Positions 31,733 to 43,295 of a DNA stretch of 64,000 nucleotides are shown piece after piece (the stretch's first letter is position 1; every line of letters begins with the position of its first letter). The translations under genes and the position numbers were made by a program. The notes below the pieces were generated by a model. That model worked only from the letters and a program-made list of their open reading frames with translations, ran no database searches and was not told where the DNA came from. Location: NCBI GenBank assembly GCA_021399445.1, contig JAJTUQ010000002.1, positions 5,456,001 to 5,520,000 of the forward strand, written 5' to 3'. The stretch comes from Xylogone sp. PMI_703. Its lineage: Eukaryota; Ascomycota; Leotiomycetes.

Positions 31733-33454
31733 ATGTCTGAGGCGAAGGCTGCTGCGGCGCCAACAGATGTCGTAGAGAAGCAAGACGGCGTGCCTCCTAC
31801 CAATGCTGTTGAAGCCAAGACTTTGAAAAAGGAGCCTCCTCCTGAGACAGCGGAGAGTATTCGTCTGCGGCAGCTCGTTCTGCTCTCGTTCTGGGCCATT
31901 GTGGTGTTACTTGGCTTGCCAATATGGTGGAAGACGACTGCAATATATCGGGCCAGCCTACCGCTGGATCAAATGAACGATTGGGCAGATGGAAGAGTAT
32001 GAGCTACGCCCTCCAGACGAGGCAGACAAGGCTGACATGGGCAATTCCAGGCTTGCAGACCCGTGTTTCCACTTCGAATATCCATAGAGGCGCCTTCATT
32101 ACAGGAACATGAGGCTCAGAATCTCTTACGTACAACTCAACATGCACTTGACGACCTAAATGACTTCTCCGCACACCACCTCCGACTCCAGCTATCCCCA
32201 CCGGGCAATACTTCTACCATTGCAAATAGCTTAACAACAGATGGCGCAAATGAAGATGTCGCCCTTACAATACGATTGCTCCCAGGAACATCCACCTCTG
32301 CTGACCTACAAGCTTATTCGCCGGTCCTCGACGTCCACTATACCCCAAATCAAATTCCCACCAGCTCATCCTCCTCGTCCTCCCTAGCCACTTTTATCGC
32401 CAACAAACTTCGAAGCATATTTGCCGAAGAACAGGCAATGATCGCATACCTTCTTTCCACATCCTCAGCCCCGCCTGAACGAAATCCCCAGGCACTCGCA
32501 CCAGAAGTCGCAGAGTCTTTGTCGAAATGGACTACGAGGTCTTTGAAATACTCGGGCACATACCATCTTACCTTCTCATTATTCACGCCTTCATCGACAC
32601 CATCTTCCTGGGATATTGAGGCTGCATTGGAGGAATACATGAAACCACTACTGGAGACGTTATCCGTAATCAGTAATTTTACCATCGATACACAGGTCCA
32701 ACTTTATGCCACACCTGGCGTTAGTGGTAATGTGCTCAAAAAGGAGGATCTGAGCGGGTTTATCAACGCTGCAGAGTGGCCTCTCAGTCCCAGCATTGGT
32801 GGTGCTCCAACCATCAACTTCATCCTTTATGTTGGTAATGTGCAGGTTGAAGGTGGTGGGAAAAGCTGGCTTATTCCTCAGTGGGGTGGAGTTGTTATAC
32901 AAAATGACATGTAAGTTTACACCGCCATGGCGTGGATCCTTCCTTCCTTTCTGTGCTCTTCTTTAACCGAAACCGTCTACAGCACCGACCTGCGTCCGGC
33001 GATGCTCACCTTTTCAAACCAACTCCTTTCTCTTCTCGGCGTCCCGCAGACGGGATCGCTGCCTCTTCGCTTGATGACCCTCATGCGTGTCCGAAGTGCC
33101 GGACTCCTGCTCAAAGCAAGTGGAACACTGGGCAGTTTAGCCCGTCTGACACTCGCTCTTCCCTCGATCAGTATTCCCCGCAGTGTTGCAGATGGAGTCT
33201 ACACAACCATTGAGCATCTGCGGAAGGCATGCGATGAGCTGGGAGGTAAGGGGGGACTTGAGAATGCCAGGATTGCCGAAGAGGCAGCCGAGAAGGCATT
33301 CTTTGAGAAGAGTATGGTTGGGCAAGTGTACTTTCCCGATGAGCACAAGGTTGCAGTTTACCTGCCGTTGCTCGGCCCGGTGGGCGTGCCGCTGATAATG
33401 GGGATATTGAAGGAAGTAAAGGGTTGGAGGAAGAGAAGACGCGCGAGTCCCTAG
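31733..33454 (+). CDS. gpi17: GPI transamidase subunit PIG-S / Gpi17
   Basis: Component of the ER GPI transamidase complex that attaches GPI anchors to proteins. Exons 31733-31996, 32051-32910 and 32983-33454 give 531 aa. The first junction restores WADGRACRPVFPLRIS and the second NDITDLRPAM, both as expected for the family. The layout is typical: a short cytosolic N-terminus, TM1 (LVLLSFWAIVVLLGLPIWW), a large lumenal domain with FILYVGN and SWLIPQWGG, and a C-terminal TM (YLPLLGPVGVPLIMGIL) followed by WRKRRRASP. Intron 1 is only 54 nt. Nothing looks damaged. Confidence 0.93.
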
Positions 33455-35466
33455 ATATAGAAAAAAGAAATAGATTTTCAAGTTTAAGAGTTGTCCGGAT
33501 ATATGTCAAAAGCCTCTCTGAACTGTTTACTTATATGGTTCCCTATATCGAAAAGATAACGGTCCTACCATACAATACCTTTGCTTTGCTTTCCGGACCT
33601 ATCTCCACATAACGAGATTTTCACCTGATCGGCTCCCGGTTCCCAGTCTCAGGACTCGGAGCACATCCCTCGCAAAGCAAAACAGCCGCCTTCCGCAACC
33701 CGCATCCGAGTGTAACAGGCAACCGAGGAAGCAGAAGCAACAAAACCGGGCCTTCTGCTGGCCAACCCGTCCGTCCGGATCCAAACCACCCAAGCTCGTC
33801 CAAGCCCATTCAGACCCATTGGATTCGGCAAACATATACGAAACCCACATAAAAATCAAAACAGAAAAAACGCACATACCAACATGACATATCACGAGGC
33901 TACACAAGTATTTTCCAACAAGCCCGCACGGGACACTCTGTAGCTGCCCAATACAATATAGTACAAAAGCCCGGACAATTCATGGACTGTATGAATTTCC
34001 TATCCCCGAGGGGGAAAAAAAAGCAAAGCAGGTACGGAAACATGCTTCCAAAATGCCACACTCGTTACACTCGGAAATAGAGATGAAAGGGCGAGAGCGA
34101 GAGTAGCACAACACAACAAGGGCCGGTGTTATCTTTCTATTTTGGCAAAGCCGTTGGGCCGCGGATCAGGGCTGCTGACAACAGCGGGCCGATCCTAGCG
34201 GTGCGCTTACGCCATGAGATGAGATTATGGTGGGTTGCTTTGCTTTGGCTCTGCTTTACTTGCCTGCTTGGATGCTTTGCATAACTTTTCTTTGCAGTAA
34301 TTACTGCAATACCGTATGTGTTATGCGTCGGGGGTGCTTGTTGCTCGTTGGTGAGTTGCCGCCACCAACACAACATGATCCCGTACGGGATCCTTTTCAT
34401 GCCTTCCTTCCTCGAATGTACGGTACGATTCGGCAGCTAGTCGACGCTTCGAAGCCGCAATCGATGGGTTGGTTGGTTGGTTGGTTTGGGGTAGGATTGT
34501 TTGCGCTGGTTGATTGGATTGATTGATTGATGGATGCATGTATGTTATGTGTGGTTTTATGTATGTATGGATTGCACCATAGATGTCGCACAGCGTCCCG
34601 CCTTCATCCTTTTCCCTTTCGCTGTGCAAACACAACGGCCGATCCGAATTCCTGGGTTTGCCGTGCACCAGCCTGCCTTCTCTTTCGGATCTCGTGTGTG
34701 TGAGATTTCTGGTCTGTGTGTTTTCGTGTTGTTTCGTGTTGTTCTTTTCCGTTCTGGTGGAGACGCGCAGTCGCGCTTTTTTTTCTTCCCCTAGTTTCCC
34801 CAAATGGAGCCGTATGATGCGCGCTTTGGGACATCAATGATAGCTTTCGTGCTATTGATCTCTTGAAGAAGACTTTTCCTTATCTTATATGTGTCTATGC
34901 GTGGTTCTATTCATGATATAGAATTATGCTGTTTGGTTGGATGTTTACTTTTTCTGTGGTCCCATGGAGACGGAAAACACCAACATTTTTTCGCCATAAA
35001 TAAATGTCAATTGGCAATTCCTTCTTGAAAGGATGATCGAACGAACTGATCGAGGCTTCCCCGCTTTCCTGCATTGCATATATTACGAGCAGAATAAAGG
35101 AGGTTTATGAGATCCTCCATGCTCGTCATTGTCCATACCTGAATCGGAGCGCAGTGCAGAGAAAACAGAGAAGCCGCCATCGGTGGACAATCGTTGGTCC
35201 GAAACGGGCCCAGTGTTATTTCCTCTCCTTGCTAATGACGAAATTACCAATCTCTCGGGTTGTACTAGGGGCTGTGTGGGTATGGAATGATGAGGAAAGG
35301 TAGTAGTGAGTATAGCATGGTCTAGAGAGAGGTCTGCGCTTTCGTTTACAAAAACACATGGCTGTCCTGTGTCCTGTGGGTTGAATAAAATATTTTGTTT
35401 CATAAAAAAAAATATACCAAACTCTTTTCTTTTCTGGAAGTATTTTCATATTTTCCTTGATTGACC
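33455..35466. other. 2-kb intergenic region with simple repeats
   Basis: No supported gene; frames up to 160 codons (minus 34321-34803) have random-looking translations. It contains (GGTT)n at about 34467-34486 and an imperfect (TTGA)n at about 34507-34536. The right end is the promoter of the MFS gene starting at 35467. Confidence 0.4.
34467..34536 (+). repeat. GGTT and TTGA microsatellites
   Basis: Five tandem GGTT units (34467-34486) are followed, after a short G-rich gap, by an imperfect run of GATT/TTGA units to about 34536. These are simple-sequence repeats in non-coding DNA. Confidence 0.75.
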
Positions 35467-37057
35467 ATGGATAATTCCGCGATAGATGCGTCTGCGTCAA
35501 CATCGTCTTCTAGGTCTATAGATCTAGACTTAGACACGGAAACTAAACGTGCTGACAAAGCGTCATCTCAAATTGCGGTGTGTGATGTTGAGAAGCAAAC
35601 GAGTTCTGCTAAACAACAACTACCTCCGACAGATCAGGGATTAGCAGCCTGGACAGTTCTATGTGCTGCTTTTATCTTTGAAGCATTATTATGGGGTATG
35701 AGGCGTATTTCTAGAACCCCTTTCTGGACCCCTTCCCAAATTCCACCCACTAGTGATCGCCCCCAAAAAGTAATCATAAATTAACTCAATAATATAGGCT
35801 TCCTCATTTCCTTTGGAGTGTTTCAGAATTACTACTATCAGCTCCCTCAGTTCGCCAAAAACCCTTATATCCCTGTTGTCGGGACTATTGCATCAGGCAT
35901 CTCATACCTGGGAGCGCCATTCATGGTCCCTGTGGTTAAAAAATATGCCAGATACCAGAGACATATGATATGGGTCGGGTGTAAGCTCTTCTCTAATACT
36001 ATTTCCGCTTATTTCGTGATTCAAAGATGGCGTCTGATATAGTAGAATAGGGATAACATGCATTCTTAGTCTCATTGCTGGTTCATTTGTGACTACGCTA
36101 CCCGGACTAATAGTCACCCAGGGTGTCATGTATGGGCTGGGAGTAATCATATTCTATAGCCCAATGCTGAGCATGCTCAGTGAATGGTGGGTGGCTAGAC
36201 GAGGTATGGCCTTTGGAGTCGTATGCAGCGCCACGGGATTCACTGGCGTAGCAATGCCCTTTATTGTTGAAAAGCTTTTATCCCAGTACGGTTATCCTAC
36301 TACGTTAAGGGCAATAGCGATCGCTCTGATCATCTTGACTGGGCCATTGCTACCGTTCTTCAAAGGTCGACTACCACCACCAAATGGAAGTGATCCTTCT
36401 GAGAAGACCGACTGGTCTTTTCTCAGGAAGACACAGTTCTGGGTCTATTCGATATCAAACTTGCTTCAGGGATTTGGATACTTCTTCCCACAGCTCTTCT
36501 TACCTTCATATGCTACTTCCATCCGACTGAGTTCTGTGCAAGGGGCCATGCTGCTGGCTATAATGAGCGTCACTCAAGTCATGGGTCAAATGATATTTGG
36601 CTATCTCTCTGATCATCGATTATCTCTGGACCTTCTCATCATGGGCTCCACAATCATCTCAGGTGTTGCAGCTGTGACTCTCTGGGGTTTGGCGAGGTCA
36701 CTAGCTCCTCTAATCTTCTTTGCATTAATATACGGTTTCTTTGGCGCTGGATATGTATCATTATGGTCTAGGATGGGCACGGCAGTGACGCAACAGCAAG
36801 CTGCTGCATTCATGACGTTCAGTTTGTTCTCGTTTGGTAAAGGTCTTGGTAACGTCCTCGCTGGACCAATCAGTGCCGGCCTTTTGTCTCACTCAATCGT
36901 CGATAGGAGTTATGGAATGACAAAGTATCAGGGAGTTATTGTGTTTATGGGTATTTGTATGTTATCAAGTGCGGCTATCGTTGGAGCATGGCACATATGG
37001 TGTGACATCTCCAGCAGAATCTGGGAACGGGCAACGGAAAAATGCGACAAAAATTAA
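35467..37057 (+). CDS. MFS transporter, monocarboxylate porter (MCT) type
   Basis: Proton-linked carrier of the MCT branch; fungal relatives include Mch-type proteins, but the substrate is not predictable. Exons 35467-35695, 35798-35980 and 36051-37057 give 472 aa; introns are 102 and 70 nt. The N-terminus is a 55-residue Ser/Asp-rich tail. TM1 begins LAAWTVLCAAFIFEALLWGFL and runs into FGVFQNYYYQLPQF, the usual MCT start. RRGMAFGVVCSATGFTGVAMPFIV is the conserved segment after TM4, followed by a central loop (KGRLPPPNGSDP) and six more helices. The ATG at 35467 lies in a good context (ACCATGG). Confidence 0.88.
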
Positions 37058-37764
37058 TCGAGACAAATAGGGATCGAGTCAAAATTGGGTCATCGGGAGG
37101 AGATCGGTTATGGTTTTATAAAACACACATTTTCTTTTTTGTTTATTTATGCTGGGTTGGAATGTTTGTCATTAACGGCTTAACGGTCTCGAACTAGATT
37201 AATAGTGTTGGACAGAATACCAAAATAGAACTTATTTCATCTATGAACCGGTCACTTTAGTTGTAACTACAAGTATGAGAGAGTTGAAAATATATAGATA
37301 CTGATTACTTCTCTATGAGGTTGGCCGAATTTAGTGTGTAGATGAAAATGCATACATTTAGAGCTCTCACTAGTTTTGAAAACTATTATTTACAATTCAA
37401 CATGCCGTCATATTGGGTCTATATGACTGCGATTCAGTTGAACCGGATAGACCATGGCACGCACCTTAATTATTAGCTTCTCGTTTGGGTTACCACGATG
37501 CAGACTGGTTCGCCTATCTTGCCTGCCTATTTCTGTAAACTGCTAGGTTGATAGCATGGCCTAGGCTTTCCCGGGCTAACACTACCCGTATGTTACTACG
37601 TGTACTGTGCAAACGAGATTACAACACGCAGCTTATTCACATTTTCTAGTACGACATATTGCCTTTTGACGAGTTATACTCCTTCGACTAGACTGAGATG
37701 ACTTGAATTGCGATCGCTCTTATACAGCCTGGACTTTGCATCGGAAAGTATTGAGTTATCCTAA
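37058..37764. other. Intergenic region before the PP2C gene
   Basis: AT-rich spacer without a supported gene. It serves as 3' flank of the MFS gene and promoter of the phosphatase. Confidence 0.35.
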
Positions 37765-39379
37765 ATGTTTACGCATTTTAGTCGACGTCTCCTCTCACGG
37801 CGTTTGCCGGGACTCCCCAAGCCCGTTCTGCGCCAGTTATCTACACCTGGGACGGTGCAAACTTCTGGGCCGCATTCATCCCGGAGCCTTCTATATTTCC
37901 TTATTGGTGCCCCCCTTGGCTGGTACGCATACGACTACATCAACCGTCCAAAAGCTGTGGAAAACCTCCATGAACCCTATCAAGGTTCTCTAGAATGGAA
38001 AGGGAAAGCCTTCAGGCCATTCGCTATTGCTGACACAAATTCATGGCTACAAAAAGAGCAGAGCTCTCATTCTGGACCTTCTGGAAGTGGAGTCAAGAGG
38101 TATGTTACTTCATAATTCAGTTGTTGTTGCATTTCTCATTTTCGACTCTTTTAAATCCTGTCGATCAGGTCAACCAAGGACCTATCATAGACTGAATCAT
38201 AACTAATGCATATTGTATAGCTGGGATATTACTAGGCGCCCTAGCAATGCCGTATGCGAAGATAATCTAGTAACTACGCAATATCCTATACCAAATCAGC
38301 AGAAGCCATGGCTGTTTTGGGGTGTATTTGATGGGCATGCGTAAGATTTTACCTTATCATGCCCAATTTTTGGCAACTCTAACTTCTTTAGAGGTTGGGA
38401 AACTTCCACGACTCTGAGGGAGTCATTGGTTCCATATGTTACACGCGGACTTTCAAAACTCTTCCAGTCGTTTGATGACGGCGACACTCCTTCTCAAGAA
38501 GCAATTGATGCAACCATTAAATCGACCTTTTTAGAGCTCGATGATGAGATCATAGCTGATGGCATAAATGCACTGAAAACGGCTAAAAGCAACGCCGAAG
38601 CCTTATCCCGGCTTGCACCAGCCTATGCAGGATCGTGTGCTTTACTGACTATGTACGACCCAAACACTAAACTTCTGCGCGTAGCCTGTACTGGAGACTC
38701 TCGAGCTGTCCTAGGAAGTCGAGACTCTCAGACTGGGAGGTATACGGCAACTGCTCTTTCGACCGACCAGACGGGCTTTAATGAAGAAGAATTAGCCCGA
38801 GTTCGGGCGGCACATCCCGGAGAGAAAGATGTCATTGATACAAAGACAGGGCGAATACTCGGCCTTGCGATCACAAGAGCGTTCGGAGATGCATTATGGA
38901 AGTGGCCTCTGGATGTCATTAAGGAATGTCAAGATAATTTCTGCTTTCGTCCTACAAGACCAGGATATAAGACACCTCCATATTTGACTGCTGAACCTGT
39001 CGTGACAACAACAGAGATTCAGGAGACAGGAGAGTTTTTGATCATTGCTAGTGATGGATTATGGGAGCATATGAGCAGTGAGCAAGCCGTGAAGCTAGTT
39101 GAGATGTGGATCTCTGCACGTAAGAATGGGACAATTGGAAAGGGTCTAAGCCAGTCTTCAATTTCAGTCAGTGCGAAGGGGCTTAAGGATGAGTCTAAAG
39201 TAAAGGATGAAAACTTTGTAGTTGAGGATGAGAACGTAGCCACCCATTTAGTGCGAAATACTCTTGGTGGAGGAGATCATGATACCTTGCTTGGGATCAC
39301 TAGCGTCCCGCCACCTCTCTCAAGGTACGTGAGGGATGATATTACGGTCCAAGTCGTCTTTTTTGAGAACAAAGTGTAG
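37765..39379 (+). CDS. Mitochondrial PP2C-type protein phosphatase
   Basis: Mg/Mn-dependent Ser/Thr phosphatase of the PP2C family. Fungal relatives with this layout (Ptc5/Ptc6-like) act on mitochondrial targets such as pyruvate dehydrogenase, which is a likely but unproven role here. Exons 37765-38099, 38221-38340 and 38392-39379 give 480 aa. The N-terminus is Arg/Leu-rich without acids (FSRRLLSRRLPGLPK), a good mitochondrial presequence, followed by a membrane helix (LLYFLIGAPLGWYAY). Metal-site motifs: FWGVFDGHAGWE rebuilt across intron 2, ACTGDSRAVLG, LAITRAFGD, IIASDGLWEHMS and RDDITVQVVFF. All expected aspartates are present. Confidence 0.9.
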
Positions 39380-39888
39380 GCGATGCCTGTTAGCAAAAGC
39401 ATACTGTTGGGGACTGCTTTCATGTCATCGATATTGGGAATATAGGAATACTACGTTTTCAAGCACTGAGAATTGCGTGTATCCACTAATATAATGTGAG
39501 TTCATACGGCCAGACATCTCACTTGTAGAGAGGAATCATCTGGCAGTCTCTTGGCCCAAGACTCGGTGCCTCGAAGCTTTGGATGAGCACGATTTCTTGT
39601 CCATGATTCTGTTCGGAACGCCGAAAAGACCGACATGGTGGAGACGGCGGTAGCTTGGCGGCCCTGCCTTCTAAGCGCCTGAGGGGTTGTCTGACTGGCT
39701 AGAAGTCATCAAAGCTATCTGAGTCAGCATATAGTACGTAAAGGAGTTATCTTTCCATATATATTGCGTTGAATGCAAGTTGATTCCTTAATCTAGAGCT
39801 AGCATCTGGTAAACTGTCTTGAGCATAATAATTACAATCGAAAAATCGTCGCATTAGGTTTTTGGATATTACGGGTTACAACGCAGCG
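39380..39888. other. Intergenic region
   Basis: No supported gene. It holds the 3' flank of the phosphatase and the promoter of the iminopeptidase. Confidence 0.35.
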
Positions 39889-40950
39889 ATGTCTCAACAG
39901 TTTACAGAGGGTGAGATTGATTTCCATCTGCCAGGTGGTCAGACTTCAAAGACGTACTACCGTGTGTATGGTAAGCTCACTGGGACGAATAAGACCCCGC
40001 TCATCGGCCTCCACGGCGGGCCTGGTGCTGGCCACAACTACCTACGTCCCCTTGCCGACTTGACCGAAAAGTATGGGATCCCAGTGATTCTATATGACCA
40101 AATTGGGAACGGCTTGTCCACCCATTTCCCAGAGAAGAAAGGAGACGTTGGTTTCTGGACGGTGGATCTCTTTATCGCAGAACTGGATAATCTTATTGAT
40201 TATTTGAAGATCCGAGAAGGTGGTTTTGATATTCTGGGACAAAGTGTAAAGACTGCTCTTATTTCTTGTTACTCATATATCACTTCAGATCTGTAACTGA
40301 CTGTGTAACTATGAAAGTGGGGAGGCATGCTGGGTGCTGAGTACGCAATCCGCCAACCTAAAGGCCTACGAAAACTGGTCATAGCCAACTCACTTGCGAG
40401 CATGGCGGATTGGGTAAAGACTGCGGAGCGACTACTGAGCGACCTTCCTCAGAACCTTCAAGATATAATTCGGCGATGTGAGGCTGAAGGAGACTACGAC
40501 AATCCTGAATACGAGGAAGCATCAGCGGTGTACTACCAGAAGCATCTCTGTCGGCTTCCCGAATGGCCGTCGGATTTGATAGAGTCGTTGGACTGGCTGA
40601 CTAAGAAAGATCCAACGGTATATCTCACAATGTATGTGTTCTTCAGACTCTGATACGATTTCTGCGTGACTAACTAGTTTTCTTTTTCTTTGGACAAAAG
40701 GCAAGGCCCATCAGAATTCACAGTTATAGGTTCGTTGAAGGACTGGAACATTGTGTCAGAACTGCATAAAATTAAAGTTCCTGTTCTTCTTCTAAATGGG
40801 CGCTATGATGAAGCGCAAGATGAGGTTGTGAAGCCATTTTTTGAGAGGATTGAGAAGGTCAAGTGGTATACCTTTGCTGAGGCCTCGCACATGTCTCACA
40901 TGGAAGAACGGGATAGCTACATGGAGATTGTTTATGGATTTCTGTGTTGA
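39889..40950 (+). CDS. Proline iminopeptidase (alpha/beta hydrolase, S33)
   Basis: Releases N-terminal proline from peptides; cytosolic, as no signal peptide is seen. Exons 39889-40245, 40318-40631 and 40701-40950 give 306 aa. Motifs: LHGGPGAGH (oxyanion loop), YDQIGNGLST, the nucleophile elbow GQSWGGMLGAEYA restored across intron 1, GRYDEAQDEV with the catalytic Asp region, and ASHMSHMEERD with the catalytic His. The last exon may instead splice at a weak GTGTTG near 40944 to an AG near 40996, which would remove only the last residue before a stop; both versions have essentially the same protein. The start at 39889 (MSQQFTEGEIDF) is preferred over in-frame non-ATG codons upstream. Confidence 0.9.
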
Positions 40951-41645
40951 TAATTCTAGCAAGGATTGACTAATCGCTTGTAATTTACTTTGCAGCTGAG
41001 TTTGCCTGGGCACTTGTTGTACTCTTGCAAGGGGACCTTATCAGAGACTTCATAAACGCTGTCACATGCGTAATTTTGCTTCAGAAGTGTTACTTACTAT
41101 AGTAAAGCTAATTACTGAAAATGCACGTGGATGCACTTGCCAAGACAGATTATCAACGCATCGATACTAAATAACTTTTATAGTTATACATAAACCAACA
41201 ACTTTCAGGCTTTATAATGAGTATAGTACCTAACACGTAGTACAATTATAGCGTTTACGGAGGCCCTACAGGCTCAGCTTTTATAGGCCTGTAGGCCTGT
41301 GATCAAGCTAAAGAGTGCTAACGGCTGTAGCCCAGTGGTCTACGATAAATAGGCGCATTGTAGGATGTATGTCATCTGTTGGATTGTACAGAGTGAGGGA
41401 AGGCAAAGGTACGGCAAGATACAGCAGCTGCGGGCGTACAGCGAGGTATCGTGACAGTACAGCGCATATCCAACAGTTAAGATCCAAGGACTAGCGCAAA
41501 TTGATCTCTGCTTCCTAAACTATAGGTGGGAGCCACTGTGTTTATAGGCGTGACCCCTAGTAGCTGGCTATGTGGTGATTGTGCCTTCCTTACCCGTCGT
41601 CTCCGCCTGTTAATTCAAACTTTCCACATCTTCTTTGGCTGTTGT
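40951..41645. other. Intergenic region with a GGCCTGTAGGCC hairpin
   Basis: No gene is supported. AT-rich on the left, mixed on the right. It contains an imperfect hairpin at 41262-41297, listed separately. Confidence 0.4.
41262..41297. repeat. Short inverted repeat / hairpin
   Basis: GGCC-C-TACAGGC (41262-41273) pairs with GCCTGTAGGCC (41287-41297) with one bulged base and a 13-nt loop. It is downstream of the iminopeptidase and of the HET gene stop, so it could act in 3' processing or be a mobile-element remnant. Confidence 0.5.
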
Positions 41646-43295
41646 TCATTCTGCATTCAAATTGAAACCGCTCTCAAACATATTTATCATCTGAGGTAGT
41701 GGAAAGGGGCTGGCCTGAGATTGCTGAAAAGAGTCAGCGGGATCGGTTGGCCTACCATCGACGGACAAGGTATTGGAATCATTATCGCGCCACAAACTGA
41801 CTTGCACATTCAGATCTCCCAGCTGAAAGGAATAGGGTCCAGAACCCAACATAATCTTGCTAGCTGCTTTATCGTATATATCTGTCAAGTATGCGCAAGC
41901 TGGAATGGGGTTCCCATTGTTTCTAGGAATAAATCCCAATATAACCTTGAAAGCTAGAGGGTAAGTACTATCCCTATTGTGGAAAATTATGGTGGTTCTT
42001 GGCCCGGGGACGTTGTCAGGCATTTCGATCAGGCGCATCTTCTCATTCCACCGGGTTGACTCTACGACGCTGAGTTCAAACATGTTACCGAGATTGTGCC
42101 GAACAGAAAAATAGTTGCTTGTTTGCACAATTTGCTGCCTGATATACACTTCCTCTGCTTTGAAATTTACATTTGAATCCATGAGAACTAGCTCCTGTGC
42201 ATGCGTGCGATAGTACTTGCCAGGCTGGAACTTGTCGTATCGAAGTATAATACCAAGCCGTTGTTCCGGTAGACCGTTGCGTTCCCGGCAGTTCAACATG
42301 GCGTTAAAATAACCATTTCCTAAATCCTCCAGTTGGAGGAAAATCCGTAATCCGCGGCTGGTCATAGCGTGTGGTTTTCGATTCACCAAGCCGCCTACTG
42401 GGGTAGGTTCATACATTGCTGAGTCTGAGAATGCTGATGGACTTGGAGCCAACGCCCCACAAACCTTTTGAGCTATCTGTTGTAAACAGTTGACACATGC
42501 GCAATCTGTCGTTTCCGGTGTTTTCCATGCCAGCAGTGTCTGATCTTCCGAGTTCCGCATAATCTCTTCCTGTAGTCGAATAAACGCCTTGTTTCCTTCG
42601 CCATACAGTAATGGCATATTGACGCCAAAGATCCCCATCAGACAATATGCGGTATCCTCCACTCGAGTCGTCTCTCTCTGAGACGCCCATGACATTCGTC
42701 GAGCAATACTTACCTCCGCTAAACTCTTTGTCCCCACCAGGATCTCTTCATCGATTCCAGTAATTGTAGATATTTCAGACGCGAGCGTTACTTTCGACCC
42801 AATCTCATTCCATTCTTTGCCAAAGAAATAAATGACTCTAGATGCTAGCAGCTCTTGCAAAGTCCATCCACGCTTAAACCAACGGGCGTGAAAAAAGTCG
42901 TTTCTATTTGAGACATCTTCTAGATAAACATAGCAGCATTTCGCAGACTCGTACCACTGAAACATGGAGTTGATGGCTTCCTGGAGCTCTGATGATGACT
43001 TCTTATCGATACAGCAGGTGTCTATCCAGACCCATTCCCAACCGTCTTGCGCCGCCAGCTGACGGCATTTTAATATCTTCTGAAATCCACTGGTGCTTTG
43101 GATTTTTTGTTGTACAATATTATTGATACCTCCTTCCCCAGATAGCCGTTGGAAGAGCCGTTGGGCGTCGTCATATGACGTCTCATGGCCTTGGCCTGAC
43201 TGGGCCCAAGTGTGAGAGAGAATGGCATACTGTCGAGTGTTATGACCATCAGCTTCTTGGAACTGAAAGTCATGAGCATGAAGAAGTCGCAACAT
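41646..43295 (-). CDS. HET-domain protein (heterokaryon-incompatibility type)
   Basis: Fungal HET-domain protein; such proteins trigger incompatibility-associated cell death or serve in fungal self/non-self recognition. Single exon, 549 aa. HET motifs in order: YAILSHTWA (about residue 23), WVWIDTCCIDKKSSSELQEAINSM (about 88-111), YVYLEDV and RWFKRGWTLQELLA, followed by TRVEDTAYCLMGIFGVNMPLLYGEG. After the HET domain (about residues 20-240) there is a 300-residue C-terminal region with beta-rich character and no NACHT, WD40 or ankyrin units, so it is not a HET-E-type STAND protein. The role in this strain is unknown; many fungi carry dozens of such genes. Confidence 0.92.
   Translation of the reverse strand: MLRLLHAHDFQFQEADGHNTRQYAILSHTWAQSGQGHETSYDDAQRLFQRLSGEGGINNIVQQKIQSTSGFQKILKCRQLAAQDGWEWVWIDTCCIDKKSSSELQEAINSMFQWYESAKCCYVYLEDVSNRNDFFHARWFKRGWTLQELLASRVIYFFGKEWNEIGSKVTLASEISTITGIDEEILVGTKSLAEVSIARRMSWASQRETTRVEDTAYCLMGIFGVNMPLLYGEGNKAFIRLQEEIMRNSEDQTLLAWKTPETTDCACVNCLQQIAQKVCGALAPSPSAFSDSAMYEPTPVGGLVNRKPHAMTSRGLRIFLQLEDLGNGYFNAMLNCRERNGLPEQRLGIILRYDKFQPGKYYRTHAQELVLMDSNVNFKAEEVYIRQQIVQTSNYFSVRHNLGNMFELSVVESTRWNEKMRLIEMPDNVPGPRTTIIFHNRDSTYPLAFKVILGFIPRNNGNPIPACAYLTDIYDKAASKIMLGSGPYSFQLGDLNVQVSLWRDNDSNTLSVDGRPTDPADSFQQSQASPFPLPQMINMFESGFNLNAE

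Noticed and set aside
34321..34803. 160-codon minus-strand frame
   Set aside because: It spans the GGTT/TTGA microsatellites and translates to Asn/Gln/Thr-rich sequence typical of simple repeats.
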